A stretch of 22,472 nt of DNA, taken from the NCBI GenBank assembly GCA_023438885.1, contig JAEXPS010000041.1, positions 1 through 22,472 on the forward strand, given 5' to 3'. Positions 1-6,768 of this stretch are shown here, in pieces. The translations under genes were made by a program, and so were the position numbers. This DNA is from Actinomycetes bacterium (lineage in GTDB: Bacteria > Actinomycetota > Actinomycetes > Actinomycetales > Cellulomonadaceae). How positions within the stretch are numbered: position 1 is the stretch's first letter; every line of letters starts with the position of its first letter. The notes beneath the pieces are model-generated. The model ran no database searches. It was not told where the DNA came from and saw only the letters and a program-made list of their open reading frames with translations.

Positions 1-452
1 CTCTCGCCCAGTGCGCGGGCGAGCGCCGGCACCGCCCGCAGCATCAGCACGGCGGCGAGCCCGGCCCGCCCAGGCAGGGCGTCGAGGAGGGCATCGGCGC
101 GGGTGACGGTCACCAGCACGGTGCCGGCGATCAGGAGCGCGAACAGGTCGAGCGCCGCCTCGATCCCGGCTGCCGGAGCGGTGGCCCAGGCCTGGTAGCC
201 GCCGACGAGCAGCGCGAGCACGAGGGCACCGCGCCAGGCCCGCCACGCAACCCTGACCCAGAAGGCCAGCAGCCCCGCCACGGCGGCGCCGCCCGCCGCG
301 GCGACCAGGCCGGGCACCAGCACCACCGCCAGCGAGAAGACCCCGAGTGCGGTGAGCTTCGCCCACACGGGGGCGCGGTGCAGCGGAGTCGATCCGGGAC
401 GGTACAGGCCCAGTGGTCCGGCCCACGGCGGCCGCAGCGGGCGCCCGCTCAC
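1..452 (-). CDS. bioN: Biotin ECF transporter transmembrane subunit BioN (EcfT), 3'-truncated by window edge
   Basis: Read directly on the minus strand from a GTG at 452 and open to base 1, giving about 150 codons of a protein normally near 200 residues. The N-terminal part carries the EcfT-type motif GLYRPGSTPLHRAPVWAKL, followed by hydrophobic membrane segments, and ends in a charged/hydrophobic stretch (MLRAVPALARAL) resembling the start of the cytoplasmic coupling helices that contact the ATPase. The GTG overlaps the TGA of the upstream ATPase gene by 4 bp (GTGA), so translation is probably coupled. EcfT links substrate-binding BioY to the BioM ATPase in the inner membrane. Assignment rests on the motif and the bioY-bioM-bioN order. 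The C-terminal Ala-Arg-Gly-type coupling motif lies outside the window. Confidence 0.88.
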   Translation of the reverse strand, partial: MSGRPLRPPWAGPLGLYRPGSTPLHRAPVWAKLTALGVFSLAVVLVPGLVAAAGGAAVAGLLAFWVRVAWRAWRGALVLALLVGGYQAWATAPAAGIEAALDLFALLIAGTVLVTVTRADALLDALPGRAGLAAVLMLRAVPALARALGE

Positions 453-1180
453 CGCGCCCCTGCCCGCGTCTCGCGCGACCGCTCGGCCATCAGCGCCCGG
501 TAGTGGGGCAGTGCGGTGCTGGGCGGGCCGTCGCAGGCGATCGTGCCCCGGTCCACGACGAGCACGCGGTCGGCCCGCGAAGCGGCCTCGAGGTCGTGCG
601 TCACCAGGAGGACCTGCTGGCCGAGCGTCGCCAGGACGTCGTCGACCACCGTGCGCCAGTGCAGGTCGAGGAGGGTGGTGGGCTCGTCGCACACCAGCAC
701 GGCCGGCTCGGTGGCCAGCACGGAGGCGAGGGCGAGCAGCTGCTTCTGGCCGCCGGACAGGGTGTGCACGGAGGCGTCGGCGAGCCCGGCGAGCCCGAAC
801 CGGCCGAGCCACTCCAGCGCCGCCGCCCCGCGATCGGCCGCGGGAAGGGCGCGTAGCGACAGCTGGACGTCCTCGAGCGGCGTCGGCATCAGCAGCTGGG
901 CCTCCGGGTCGGTGAAGACGAACCCCACGCGGCGCCGCACCGCGGCCACGTCGCGCACCGTGTCGAGCCCGTCGACCCGCACGGTGCCCGCGGACGGCTG
1001 CACGAGTCCGTCGACCAGCCGCGCCAGCGTCGACTTGCCCGACCCGTTCGCCCCGACCACGGCGACCCTGCGCTCGTCGAGCCGCAGCGAGACGGGGCCC
1101 AGCAGCCTCACCACTCGCTCGGGTGCGCCACCGGTGCCGGAAGCCCAGGCGGAGACTTCGACGCCGTCGAGCTCGATCAT
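449..1180 (-). CDS. bioM: Biotin ECF transporter ATPase BioM (EcfA-type)
   Basis: A 243-residue ABC ATPase that would energise biotin uptake with BioN and BioY. The visible motifs are Walker A GANGSGKST (about residues 43-51), a Q-loop in FTDPEAQ, the signature LSGGQKQ, Walker B VLVCDEPT and the switch histidine in VTHD. The FTDPEAQ/LLMPT Q-loop region is typical of the ECF ATPase group. The ATG overlaps the bioY stop by 4 bp (ATGA), and its own TGA overlaps the bioN GTG in the same way, so the three genes form one translationally coupled operon. A single EcfA in the operon fits the dedicated BioMNY type. Paralogous cobalt or generic ECF ATPases share these motifs, so the biotin specificity comes from the neighbouring BioY. 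Confidence 0.92.
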   Translation of the reverse strand: MIELDGVEVSAWASGTGGAPERVVRLLGPVSLRLDERRVAVVGANGSGKSTLARLVDGLVQPSAGTVRVDGLDTVRDVAAVRRRVGFVFTDPEAQLLMPTPLEDVQLSLRALPAADRGAAALEWLGRFGLAGLADASVHTLSGGQKQLLALASVLATEPAVLVCDEPTTLLDLHWRTVVDDVLATLGQQVLLVTHDLEAASRADRVLVVDRGTIACDGPPSTALPHYRALMAERSRETRAGAR

Positions 1181-1800
1181 CGCTCGCGCAGCAGGGCGGG
1201 GAAGGCGCGCCCCACGCCGACGGCGACCCCCGCCGCGACCAGCGCCTTGACCGCGTCGCCGGGGACGAACACCAGGTCCGCCGCCACGGCCGCGGGCACC
1301 GACAGCCCCGCGCGCACGGCCAGCCCGGCGATCCCGAGGGAGTGGATCACGCCGAGCCCGGCGACCAGCCCGGCGCCGGCCAGCACGGCGTAACTCCAGG
1401 CGGGGCGAACTCGCCGGGCCGTTCCGGCGAGCAGCCCCGCGACGGCCGCCGCCGGGACGAACGCCAGCAGGTACCCGACCGTCGGCCCGGCCAGCACTCC
1501 GGGGCCACCCGCGCCGCCTGCCAGCACGGGCACCCCTGCCAGGCCCACCACCACGTAGAGGGCGACCGCGGCGGCCCCGCGCCGTGCGCCGAGCACCAGG
1601 CCCGCCAGCAGCACCCCGAACGTCTGGAGCGTCACCGGCACGCCGGCCGCGGCCGGGACCGGCGGTGCGATGGCGCAGACGGCGATCAGTGCGGCGAACG
1701 ACGCGACGAGCGCGAGGTCGGTGGTGACCCGCCGGGATGCCGGGGGAGCGGGCACTTCGGTGGCCGCGGGAGCCTCCGCGGGCTCGAAAGCGCTGGACAC
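1177..1800 (-). CDS. bioY: Biotin transporter substrate-binding subunit BioY
   Basis: A 207-residue integral membrane protein. The start is taken as the GTG at 1800, because GGGAGG stands a few bases upstream and the conserved protein begins there; the reading frame stays open far upstream but does not look coding. After a Pro/Ala-rich N-terminus the BioY family pattern appears: a first membrane segment, VPVTLQTFGVLLAGLVLGARRG, then LYVVVGLAGVPVLAGGAGGPGVLAGPTVGYLLAFVPAA, and a C-terminal half containing FVPGDAVKALVAAGVA. The GPTVGYL and PGDxxK segments are typical of BioY biotin binders. It is first in the bioY-bioM-bioN operon. Substrate binding by BioY followed by ATP-driven translocation through BioMN is established for the family. 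Confidence 0.93.
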   Translation of the reverse strand: MSSAFEPAEAPAATEVPAPPASRRVTTDLALVASFAALIAVCAIAPPVPAAAGVPVTLQTFGVLLAGLVLGARRGAAAVALYVVVGLAGVPVLAGGAGGPGVLAGPTVGYLLAFVPAAAVAGLLAGTARRVRPAWSYAVLAGAGLVAGLGVIHSLGIAGLAVRAGLSVPAAVAADLVFVPGDAVKALVAAGVAVGVGRAFPALLRER

Positions 1801-1849
1801 GTCGCCTCCCCGGCGGTCGAATGGCGAGGGCAGGTGCCCAACTCGGGCC

Positions 1850-1855
1850 ACGCTA
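1850..1855 (-). promoter_or_regulatory. Candidate -10 element for the bioYMN operon
   Basis: TAGCGT on the minus strand lies in the divergent bioY/ABC-F spacer, about 50 bp before the bioY GTG. It fits the TANNNT pattern but no convincing -35 is visible. It lies back to back with the plus-strand candidate at 1864-1869, so RNA polymerase could hardly occupy both at once. No BioQ- or BirA-type palindrome was recognised nearby. Confidence 0.3.
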
Positions 1856-1863
1856 ACCAGCCG

Positions 1864-1869
1864 TAGACT
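1864..1869 (+). promoter_or_regulatory. Candidate -10 element for the ABC-F gene
   Basis: TAGACT on the plus strand is identical to the hexamer that serves as the -10 of the DUF222 gene further along. It would give a 5' leader of roughly 50 nt before the GTG at 1927. That leader contains a perfect stem CGGGGC/GCCCCG with a CAA loop at 1886-1900, and the Shine-Dalgarno GGAGG at 1913-1917. No good -35 is visible. Confidence 0.35.
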
Positions 1870-1885
1870 GGCGGGCGTTTGTGCC

Positions 1886-1900
1886 CGGGGCCAAGCCCCG
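1886..1900 (+). other. Small perfect hairpin in the 5' leader of the ABC-F gene
   Basis: CGGGGC, a CAA loop and GCCCCG form a 6-bp, all-GC stem ending 12 bases before the ribosome binding site. It could act as an mRNA 5' structure or attenuation element, since leaders of ABC-F resistance genes are often attenuator-controlled. No run of T follows it, and it could equally be chance in GC-rich DNA. Confidence 0.3.
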
Positions 1901-1926
1901 CGAGGCGACGTCGGAGGAACCCACCA

Positions 1927-3525
1927 GTGATCACCGCGAGCGGCGTCGAGCTGCGCGTCGGCGCCCGGCTCTTGCTCGAGCCGACCACCTTCCGCATCGC
2001 CGCGGGCGACCGCATCGGGCTCGTCGGGCGCAACGGGGCGGGCAAGACGACGCTGACCAGGACCCTTGCGGGGGAGACGCAGCCCACCGCGGGTGCGATC
2101 TCGCGGTCCGGCGACATCGGCTACCTGCCGCAGGACCCTCGCACCGGTGATCTCGAGATGCTCGCCCTCCATCGGGTGCTGTCGGCGCGCGGCCTGGACC
2201 AGGTGGTGCGGGCGATGCGTGAGACCGAGGGCGCGATGGCCTCGGCCGACGAGGAGACGCGGGTGGCGGCGATGGAGCGCTACAGCCGCCTCGAGGCGCG
2301 CTTCACCGCCGCCGGCGGGTATGCGGCCGAGAGCGAGGCGCACCGGATCACCGCCAACCTCGCCCTCGACGACCGGGTGCTGGGCCAGCCGCTGCGCACG
2401 CTCTCCGGTGGCCAGCGCCGCCGCGTCGAGCTGGCGCGCATCTTGTTCTCCGGCGCCCAGACCCTTCTGCTCGACGAGCCGACCAACCACCTCGACGCGG
2501 ACTCGATCGCGTGGCTGCGCGACTACCTCAAGGTGTACTCGGGCGGGCTCGTGGTGATCAGCCACGACGTGGGCCTGCTGCGGGCGGTGGTGAACAAGGT
2601 GTTCCACCTCGACGCGAACCGCTCGGTGATCGACCAGTACAACCTCGGCTGGGACGCCTACCTGCTCCAGCGCGAGACCGACGAGAAGCGTCGCCGCCGG
2701 GAGCGGGCCAACGCGGAGAAGAAGGCCGCGGCCCTGCTGGCCCAGGCCGATCGGATGCGCTACAAGGCGACGAAGGCGGTCGCCGCCCAGAACATGGCCA
2801 AGCGTGCGGAGAAGATGCTCTCGGGCCTGGAGCAGGCGCGAGTCTCCGACAAGGTGGCGCACCTACGGTTCCCCGACCCCGCGCCCTGCGGTCGCACCCC
2901 GCTGACCGCCGACGACCTCTCGAAGTCGTACGGCTCGCTCGAGGTGTTCACCGACGTGTCGCTGGCGATCGACCGCGGAGCGAAGGTCGTCGTGCTCGGT
3001 CTCAACGGCGCGGGCAAGACGACGCTGCTGCGGCTCCTCGGCGGTCTGGAGGCGCCGGACACGGGCACCGTCAACCCGGGCCACGGCCTCAAGCTGGGCT
3101 ACTACGCGCAGGAGCACGAGACGCTCGACCTGGAGCGCACGGTGGTGGAGAACTTGCGCGCCAAGGCCCCCGACCTCACCGACACCCAGGTGCGTTCGGT
3201 GCTCGGTTCGTTCCTGTTCTCGGGCGAGGACGCGGACAAGCCGGCGCGCGTGCTCTCCGGCGGGGAGAAGACCAGGCTGGCGCTCGCCGTGCTCGTCGTC
3301 TCCCAGGCCAACGTGCTGCTCCTCGACGAGCCGACGAACAACCTCGACCCCGCCTCACGCGAGCAGATCTTGCACGCGCTGCGCTCGTTCACCGGGGCCG
3401 TGGTCCTCGTCTCGCACGACGAGGGCGCGGTGGCGGCCCTCGCGCCGGAGCGCGTGCTGCTGCTGCCCGACGGCGTCGAGGACTTCTTCGGCCCGGACTA
3501 CCTGGACCTCGTCGCGCTCGCCTGA
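1927..3525 (+). CDS. ABC-F family ribosome-associated ATPase
   Basis: A 532-residue protein with two ABC ATPase cassettes and no membrane segments, the hallmark of ABC-F translation factors. Cassette 1 has Walker A GRNGAGKTT (about 34-42), signature LSGGQRRRVEL (about 159-169), Walker B LLLDEPTNHLD and ISHD. Cassette 2 has GLNGAGKTT (about 358-366), LSGGEKTRLAL, LLLDEPTNNLDP and VSHD. Between them, about residues 240-320, is a highly charged Lys/Arg-rich linker that in this family reaches the ribosomal P-site tRNA. The start is the GTG at 1927 with GGAGG about 10 bases upstream; a TTG at 1879 in the same frame adds an unlikely basic leader. By memory it resembles the mycobacterial Rv1473 group more than EttA. 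Whether it is an antibiotic-resistance or housekeeping ABC-F cannot be decided from sequence. Confidence 0.92.
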   Translation: MITASGVELRVGARLLLEPTTFRIAAGDRIGLVGRNGAGKTTLTRTLAGETQPTAGAISRSGDIGYLPQDPRTGDLEMLALHRVLSARGLDQVVRAMRETEGAMASADEETRVAAMERYSRLEARFTAAGGYAAESEAHRITANLALDDRVLGQPLRTLSGGQRRRVELARILFSGAQTLLLDEPTNHLDADSIAWLRDYLKVYSGGLVVISHDVGLLRAVVNKVFHLDANRSVIDQYNLGWDAYLLQRETDEKRRRRERANAEKKAAALLAQADRMRYKATKAVAAQNMAKRAEKMLSGLEQARVSDKVAHLRFPDPAPCGRTPLTADDLSKSYGSLEVFTDVSLAIDRGAKVVVLGLNGAGKTTLLRLLGGLEAPDTGTVNPGHGLKLGYYAQEHETLDLERTVVENLRAKAPDLTDTQVRSVLGSFLFSGEDADKPARVLSGGEKTRLALAVLVVSQANVLLLDEPTNNLDPASREQILHALRSFTGAVVLVSHDEGAVAALAPERVLLLPDGVEDFFGPDYLDLVALA

Positions 3526-3547
3526 GCGGCTACCGGAACAGCCGCTC
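3524..3547. terminator. Candidate bidirectional terminator between the ABC-F and GNAT genes
   Basis: GAGCGGCT at 3524-3531 and AGCCGCTC at 3540-3547 form a perfect 8-bp stem with an 8-nt loop. It spans the TGA of the ABC-F gene (3523-3525) and the TAG of the convergent acetyltransferase gene (3530-3532). No T-tract is present on either side, which is common for actinobacterial hairpin terminators. Confidence 0.5.
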
Positions 3548-4477
3548 GTCGATGCGCCGCGTCACGCCGAGAGAGAACGGCGTGAAGTGCTTGAGCCAGA
3601 AGCCGCGCCCGGTCGGGTTGAGCTCCTCGTAGTCGACGCCGAGGTGGGTGCGGCCCTCCCCGGCCAGCACGGCGAGCACATGGTCGAGGAGAGCGGCGGC
3701 CACGCCGTCGCCTCGGTGCTCGGGCGCCAGGTACGCGCCGCAGATGTGCGCGACGGACGGGAATGCGTCGACGAACGTCTCGCCTTCGTGGGTCACCTCG
3801 AGGAAGCCGACCAGCGCACCACCGGCACGGGCGACGAAGAGCCGGGATCCGCGTCCGGCGATGCCGTCCAGCAGCGCTCGCTCCGACGTGTCCGGCGGGA
3901 ACAGGTACGTCGGGGTAGCCGCCAGGTGCGCCCACATGCCCCGGTACAGGTGCAGCGCGTCCCCGTGGCGGGTCGGCGGCAGCTCCTCGAGAACCACGTC
4001 ACCGGCCGGGGCCGGTGACGGCTCGAGCGGCCTCGCCTCGCGGATCGCGTCGACGGTCCGCCGGCCGAAGCCGCTCCGGGCAAGACCCTCCAGCGCGGCG
4101 GTGTCGTGCGCGTAGGCGACCACCGCGTGGCTCAGCGCACCCGCCTCGATCCAGCGCGCGGCCGCGGCCTCGTACAGGGCGGATGCGGTGCGCTCCCTGC
4201 GCTCTCCGGTGACAGCGAAGGCCCCGAGCGGGGCGAACGTGCCCGTCGTCGGGCCGAAGAGCCCTTCGAACGGGGCCACGCAGGCGAGGAGGCCGACCAT
4301 GCGGCCGGCGTCGAACGCCGCGACGCCCAGGCCGTTCGCGGCCAGGTGGCCGAGGTCGGGCACGGTGGCACCGCGCGGTAGCGCGGGCAGGTGCTCGCAC
4401 GCCTCGGTGTAGGCGGCCGCGGCGAGCGCGTTCGCCGCGTCGAGGTGGGCGGGGCTCAGGGTGTCGACGGTCAGCAC
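3530..4477 (-). CDS. GNAT family N-acetyltransferase with two GNAT-like halves
   Basis: A 315-residue protein starting at GTG 4477 (MLTVDTLSPAHLDAAN). The frame is open far upstream through the SURF1 gene, but the earlier part is only the shadow of SURF1. The C-terminal half has the acetyl-CoA binding motif in GAYLAPEHRGDGVAAALLD, preceded by LVGFLEV and followed by NPTGRGFWLKHFTP, a typical GNAT strand-helix ending. The N-terminal half (PRGATVPDLGHLAANGLG, MVGLLACVAP) looks like a degenerate second GNAT fold with no intact RxxGxG/A. It lies 49 bp downstream of SURF1 on the same strand and may be in that operon. A small-molecule amine or protein N-terminus could be the substrate; nothing here identifies it. 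Confidence 0.82.
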   Translation of the reverse strand: MLTVDTLSPAHLDAANALAAAAYTEACEHLPALPRGATVPDLGHLAANGLGVAAFDAGRMVGLLACVAPFEGLFGPTTGTFAPLGAFAVTGERRERTASALYEAAAARWIEAGALSHAVVAYAHDTAALEGLARSGFGRRTVDAIREARPLEPSPAPAGDVVLEELPPTRHGDALHLYRGMWAHLAATPTYLFPPDTSERALLDGIAGRGSRLFVARAGGALVGFLEVTHEGETFVDAFPSVAHICGAYLAPEHRGDGVAAALLDHVLAVLAGEGRTHLGVDYEELNPTGRGFWLKHFTPFSLGVTRRIDERLFR

Positions 4478-4526
4478 CCGCGAAGCATCCCGCCGTGCGA
4501 TGCGGGGCGCCCAGGGATTTGCCCCG

Positions 4527-5372
4527 TCACGGCTGCTGAGCGTCGATGAGCGCGTCCTCCGCGTCCTCGTCGCGTCGCCCGGTGCGGCGCGGAGCGGGCG
4601 GCGGCGGGGCCACGTCGACGAGCTCGCGGCGGGCCATCCAGCCGAAGGCGACGAGGGCGGCCAGCGCGAAGATCCACCACTGGAACGCGTAGGAGAGGTG
4701 GGGACCTCGATCGGTGCTCGGTGCCGGCAGTGAACCGAGCGGCATGGCGGCCGTGGGGGACTCGGACCCGAGCTGGGCGTACCAGCGATAGGCGGCGGGG
4801 GAGCCTGCCGGGTCGTCGGACGGATCCAGGCCACCCGCGGCGAGCACCTGGGCGACGTTCGCGTTCTGGACCTGTCCGGGCGGCGCGCTGCGCTCGGAGG
4901 CGGCCTCGGGGGCCCGCAGTCGCGCGACGAGGTCCACGGTGCCTGATGGCGGGGCGGGGACGTCGGTGACGGTCTGGCCGTCGGCGCCCAGCGGCACCCA
5001 GCCGCGGTCGACGACGAGCAGCGCGTCGGAGCCTTCGACCCGGAACGGCACCAGGACGTGGTACGCCGGCTGGCCGTCGACAGGCCTGTTGCGCAGCAGC
5101 ACGGTCGCATCCGCGAGGTACTCGCCACGGGCCGTCACCGTGCGCCACTCGCCGGCGGCCACGGGCTCGTCGGCCACCGACGGGACCACGGAGTCCAGCG
5201 TGACCGGTGGCGCGGCCCAGTTCGCCTCCACGACGTCCGCGCGCGCGTCCCGCGCGACGTGCCGGTGCCACTGCCAGCGGCCGAGGAACGTGCAGGTGAC
5301 CGCCACCGCGAGCGCGACGAGCACCAGCACGGCGGCGCGGCGCCGTGCTGCGGGCGTGGCGCGGGAGATCAC
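4527..5372 (-). CDS. SURF1 family cytochrome c oxidase assembly protein
   Basis: A 281-residue protein with the SURF1 layout. An N-terminal membrane helix (about residues 13-31) ends in the family signature LGRWQWHRH. A large extracytoplasmic domain follows, with WRTVTARGEY, NRPVDGQPAYHVLVPF and VDRGWVPLG, and a second helix (about 228-247) is preceded by GPHLSYAFQWW. The Pro-rich, acidic tail is probably cytoplasmic. SURF1 helps insert heme a into cytochrome aa3 oxidase, so an aa3-type chain is implied. Its GTG start overlaps the stop of the preceding small gene by 4 bp (GTGA), indicating coupled translation. Family assignment is firm; the exact assembly step is inferred from family knowledge. 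Confidence 0.93.
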   Translation of the reverse strand: MISRATPAARRRAAVLVLVALAVAVTCTFLGRWQWHRHVARDARADVVEANWAAPPVTLDSVVPSVADEPVAAGEWRTVTARGEYLADATVLLRNRPVDGQPAYHVLVPFRVEGSDALLVVDRGWVPLGADGQTVTDVPAPPSGTVDLVARLRAPEAASERSAPPGQVQNANVAQVLAAGGLDPSDDPAGSPAAYRWYAQLGSESPTAAMPLGSLPAPSTDRGPHLSYAFQWWIFALAALVAFGWMARRELVDVAPPPPAPRRTGRRDEDAEDALIDAQQP

Positions 5373-5605
5373 TCCTGCACCCGCTCCAGCTGGTCGACGG
5401 ACACGACGTCACGCAGGAAGCCCCGCACGGAGAGGTACTCCTCCAGGTAGGCGCGGTGCTCGTCGCAGGCGAGCCACACCTTGCGGCGGTCCGGGGTGTG
5501 GATCTTGGGGTTGTTCCACAGCACCCCCCACACGGCGTCGTTGCGGCAGCGGCGCGCGGAGCACACGAGGTCGCCGACCTCGTCGGGCACCGCCGTCTCA
5601 CTCAT
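5369..5605 (-). CDS. Small conserved Cys/His protein of unknown function, upstream of SURF1
   Basis: A 78-residue soluble protein. It has a Cys pair spaced C-x4-C (CSARRC), a conserved-looking aromatic core (AVWGVLWNNPKIHTPDRRKVWLACDEHR) and a C-terminal helix (AYLEEYLSVRGFLRDVV). The three cysteines plus the His in ACDEHR could form a treble-clef or zinc-ribbon metal site. The ATG at 5605 overlaps the end of the DUF3099 gene by 8 bp and has GGAGGG upstream inside that gene; its TGA overlaps the SURF1 start. As I recall, homologues in databases are sometimes labelled acetone carboxylase, but nothing in this short protein supports such an enzyme. The tight coupling with SURF1 suggests a role in oxidase assembly or metal/heme handling, which is inference only. 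Confidence 0.8.
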   Translation of the reverse strand: MSETAVPDEVGDLVCSARRCRNDAVWGVLWNNPKIHTPDRRKVWLACDEHRAYLEEYLSVRGFLRDVVSVDQLERVQE

Positions 5606-5927
5606 GGGAACCCTCCAGGGTGTCTCGGGCCGGCGCTGCCGGCAGCTCGCGGCTCACGGGCTCGGGGTCGGACGGGCGCCGTTCCCGCCCCGCGTTGGCA
5701 CCGAGCACCGCGATGTAGGGCAGCACCGTCGCAGCGACCACCAGCGTGATCGCCAGCGCGATGGGCAGGTGCGGCCACGCGAGCACCGCGGCGAGGAAGC
5801 ACACGACGCGGATGCCCATCTGCGTCAGGTAGCGCCGCTGACGGCGCGCCTGGTCGGCCGCGAGGGGTGGCGGCGCCGAGGTGATCGCCTGCACATCCTC
5901 GGGCTTCGCGTGCCGCAGGATGCCCAT
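5598..5927 (-). CDS. DUF3099 family two-helix membrane protein
   Basis: A 109-residue protein with the DUF3099 pattern: a short soluble head (VQAITSAPPPLAADQARRQRRYLTQM), then two closely spaced membrane helices (about residues 38-52 and 55-76), the motif VLPYIAVLGANAG, and a charged, Pro-rich tail. The ATG at 5927 is chosen over an in-frame start at 5960 because a -10 hexamer TACGAT lies exactly 6 nt upstream and the extra residues do not look conserved. It is the first gene of the DUF3099/small protein/SURF1/GNAT operon. Its function is unknown. Placement before SURF1 is consistent with a membrane accessory of the respiratory chain, but this is inference. Confidence 0.82.
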   Translation of the reverse strand: MGILRHAKPEDVQAITSAPPPLAADQARRQRRYLTQMGIRVVCFLAAVLAWPHLPIALAITLVVAATVLPYIAVLGANAGRERRPSDPEPVSRELPAAPARDTLEGSHE

Positions 5928-5933
5928 GCCTCG

Positions 5934-5939
5934 ATCGTA
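5934..5939 (-). promoter_or_regulatory. Leaderless-type -10 of the DUF3099/SURF1 operon
   Basis: TACGAT followed by six bases (CGAGGC) and the ATG at 5927 would place transcription start at or next to the start codon. No convincing -35 is present; TTGTGG at a 15-bp spacing is the nearest. The inverted repeat at 5944-5960 sits immediately upstream, in the spacer/-35 region. Confidence 0.5.
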
Positions 5940-5943
5940 GGTC

Positions 5944-5960
5944 TTGTGGACCTTCCACAA
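5944..5960. promoter_or_regulatory. Perfect inverted repeat, candidate operator in the DUF3099/fabG divergent promoter
   Basis: TTGTGGA, a CCT spacer and TCCACAA form perfect 7-bp arms. The site lies 4 bp upstream of the DUF3099 -10 and about 55 bp upstream of the fabG -10. A dimeric repressor bound here would block the minus-strand promoter. It has the partial look of a DnaA box but does not match one. The regulator is unknown. A further perfect palindrome, GACCCGGGTC, lies at 5963-5972. Confidence 0.5.
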
Positions 5961-6015
5961 CCGACCCGGGTCATCGTGTGCGGCCCGGTACCGCGGGAGT
6001 GCCGAGGGCGTCGGC

Positions 6016-6021
6016 TAGCGT
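6016..6021 (+). promoter_or_regulatory. Leaderless-type -10 of fabG-fabI
   Basis: TAGCGT, then seven bases (CGAGCCC), then the GTG at 6029. There is no Shine-Dalgarno sequence before the GTG. This arrangement decides the fabG start against longer in-frame alternatives from 5978. Confidence 0.5.
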
Positions 6022-6028
6022 CGAGCCC

Positions 6029-6751
6029 GTGCCCGAGCCCGCCACTGAGCCCCGCAGCGTCCTGGTCACCGGCGCGAACCGCGGCATCGGCCGCGCCATC
6101 GCGCAGCGGTTCGTCGCCGCGGGCGACCGCGTCGCGACGTTCTACCGCTCCGGTGACCTGCCCGAGGGCGTGCTCGGCATCGTCGCCGACGTGCGCGACA
6201 CCGCTGCCGTCGACGCGGGCTTCGCGGAGGTCGAGGCGGCCCACGGCCCGGTCGAGGTGGTCGTGGCGAACGCCGGCGTGACGCGTGACCAGCTGCTGCT
6301 GCGGATGAGCGACGAGGAGTTCGACGAGGTCCTCGACGTCAACCTCGGCGGCGCGTTCCGGGTGGTCCGCCGGGCATCGAAGGGCATGCTCCGGCTGCGC
6401 CGCGGGCGCATCGTGCTCATCTCGTCGGTCGTCGGGCTGTACGGCTCGCCCGGGCAGGTCAACTACGCGGCGTCGAAGGCGGCGCTGGTGGGCATGGCCC
6501 GCTCGATCACCCGCGAGCTGGGCGGCCGGGGCATCACCGCCAACGTCGTCGCACCCGGCTTCGTGGACACCGACATGACCCGCGCGCTGCCCGACGAGCG
6601 CCGCGCCGCCTACCTCGACGCGATCCCCGCGGGCCGGTTCGCCGAGCCCGACGAGGTCGCGGCCGTCGTCCAGTTCCTCGCCTCGCCCGCCGCGGCCTAC
6701 GTCTCCGGGGCTGTGGTCCCCGTCGACGGCGGCCTCGGCATGGGTCACTGA
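6029..6751 (+). CDS. fabG: 3-oxoacyl-ACP reductase FabG (SDR family)
   Basis: A 240-residue short-chain dehydrogenase that would reduce 3-ketoacyl-ACP with NADPH in type II fatty acid synthesis. Visible features are the cofactor motif TGANRGIG (about 14-21), DV at the adenine pocket (about 54-55), NAG (81-83), the structural Asn in DVNLGG (105), catalytic Ser in ISS (133) and YAASK (Tyr146, Lys150), then the PGFVDTDM loop and the C-terminal VPVDGG. The sequence TRDQLLLRM after NAG is characteristic of FabG/MabA among SDRs. It is followed after 17 bp by an InhA-type enoyl reductase, the same order as mycobacterial mabA-inhA. GTG at 6029 is chosen because of the TAGCGT -10 just before it. Confidence 0.93.
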   Translation: MPEPATEPRSVLVTGANRGIGRAIAQRFVAAGDRVATFYRSGDLPEGVLGIVADVRDTAAVDAGFAEVEAAHGPVEVVVANAGVTRDQLLLRMSDEEFDEVLDVNLGGAFRVVRRASKGMLRLRRGRIVLISSVVGLYGSPGQVNYAASKAALVGMARSITRELGGRGITANVVAPGFVDTDMTRALPDERRAAYLDAIPAGRFAEPDEVAAVVQFLASPAAAYVSGAVVPVDGGLGMGH

Positions 6752-6768
6752 TCACGGAAGGACGTCAC

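Noticed and set aside
1801..1926. BioQ or BirA operator before bioY
   Set aside because: No palindrome with the expected half-sites could be seen.
1801..2862. Long minus-strand open frame upstream of and in frame with bioY
   Set aside because: It is antisense to the ABC-F gene, has no family motif, and a GTG with GGGAGG at 1800 gives a normal-length BioY.
5944..5960. DnaA box or replication-related element
   Set aside because: TGTGGA resembles half of a DnaA box, but neither orientation gives TTATCCACA/TTGTCCACA, and there is only one site.
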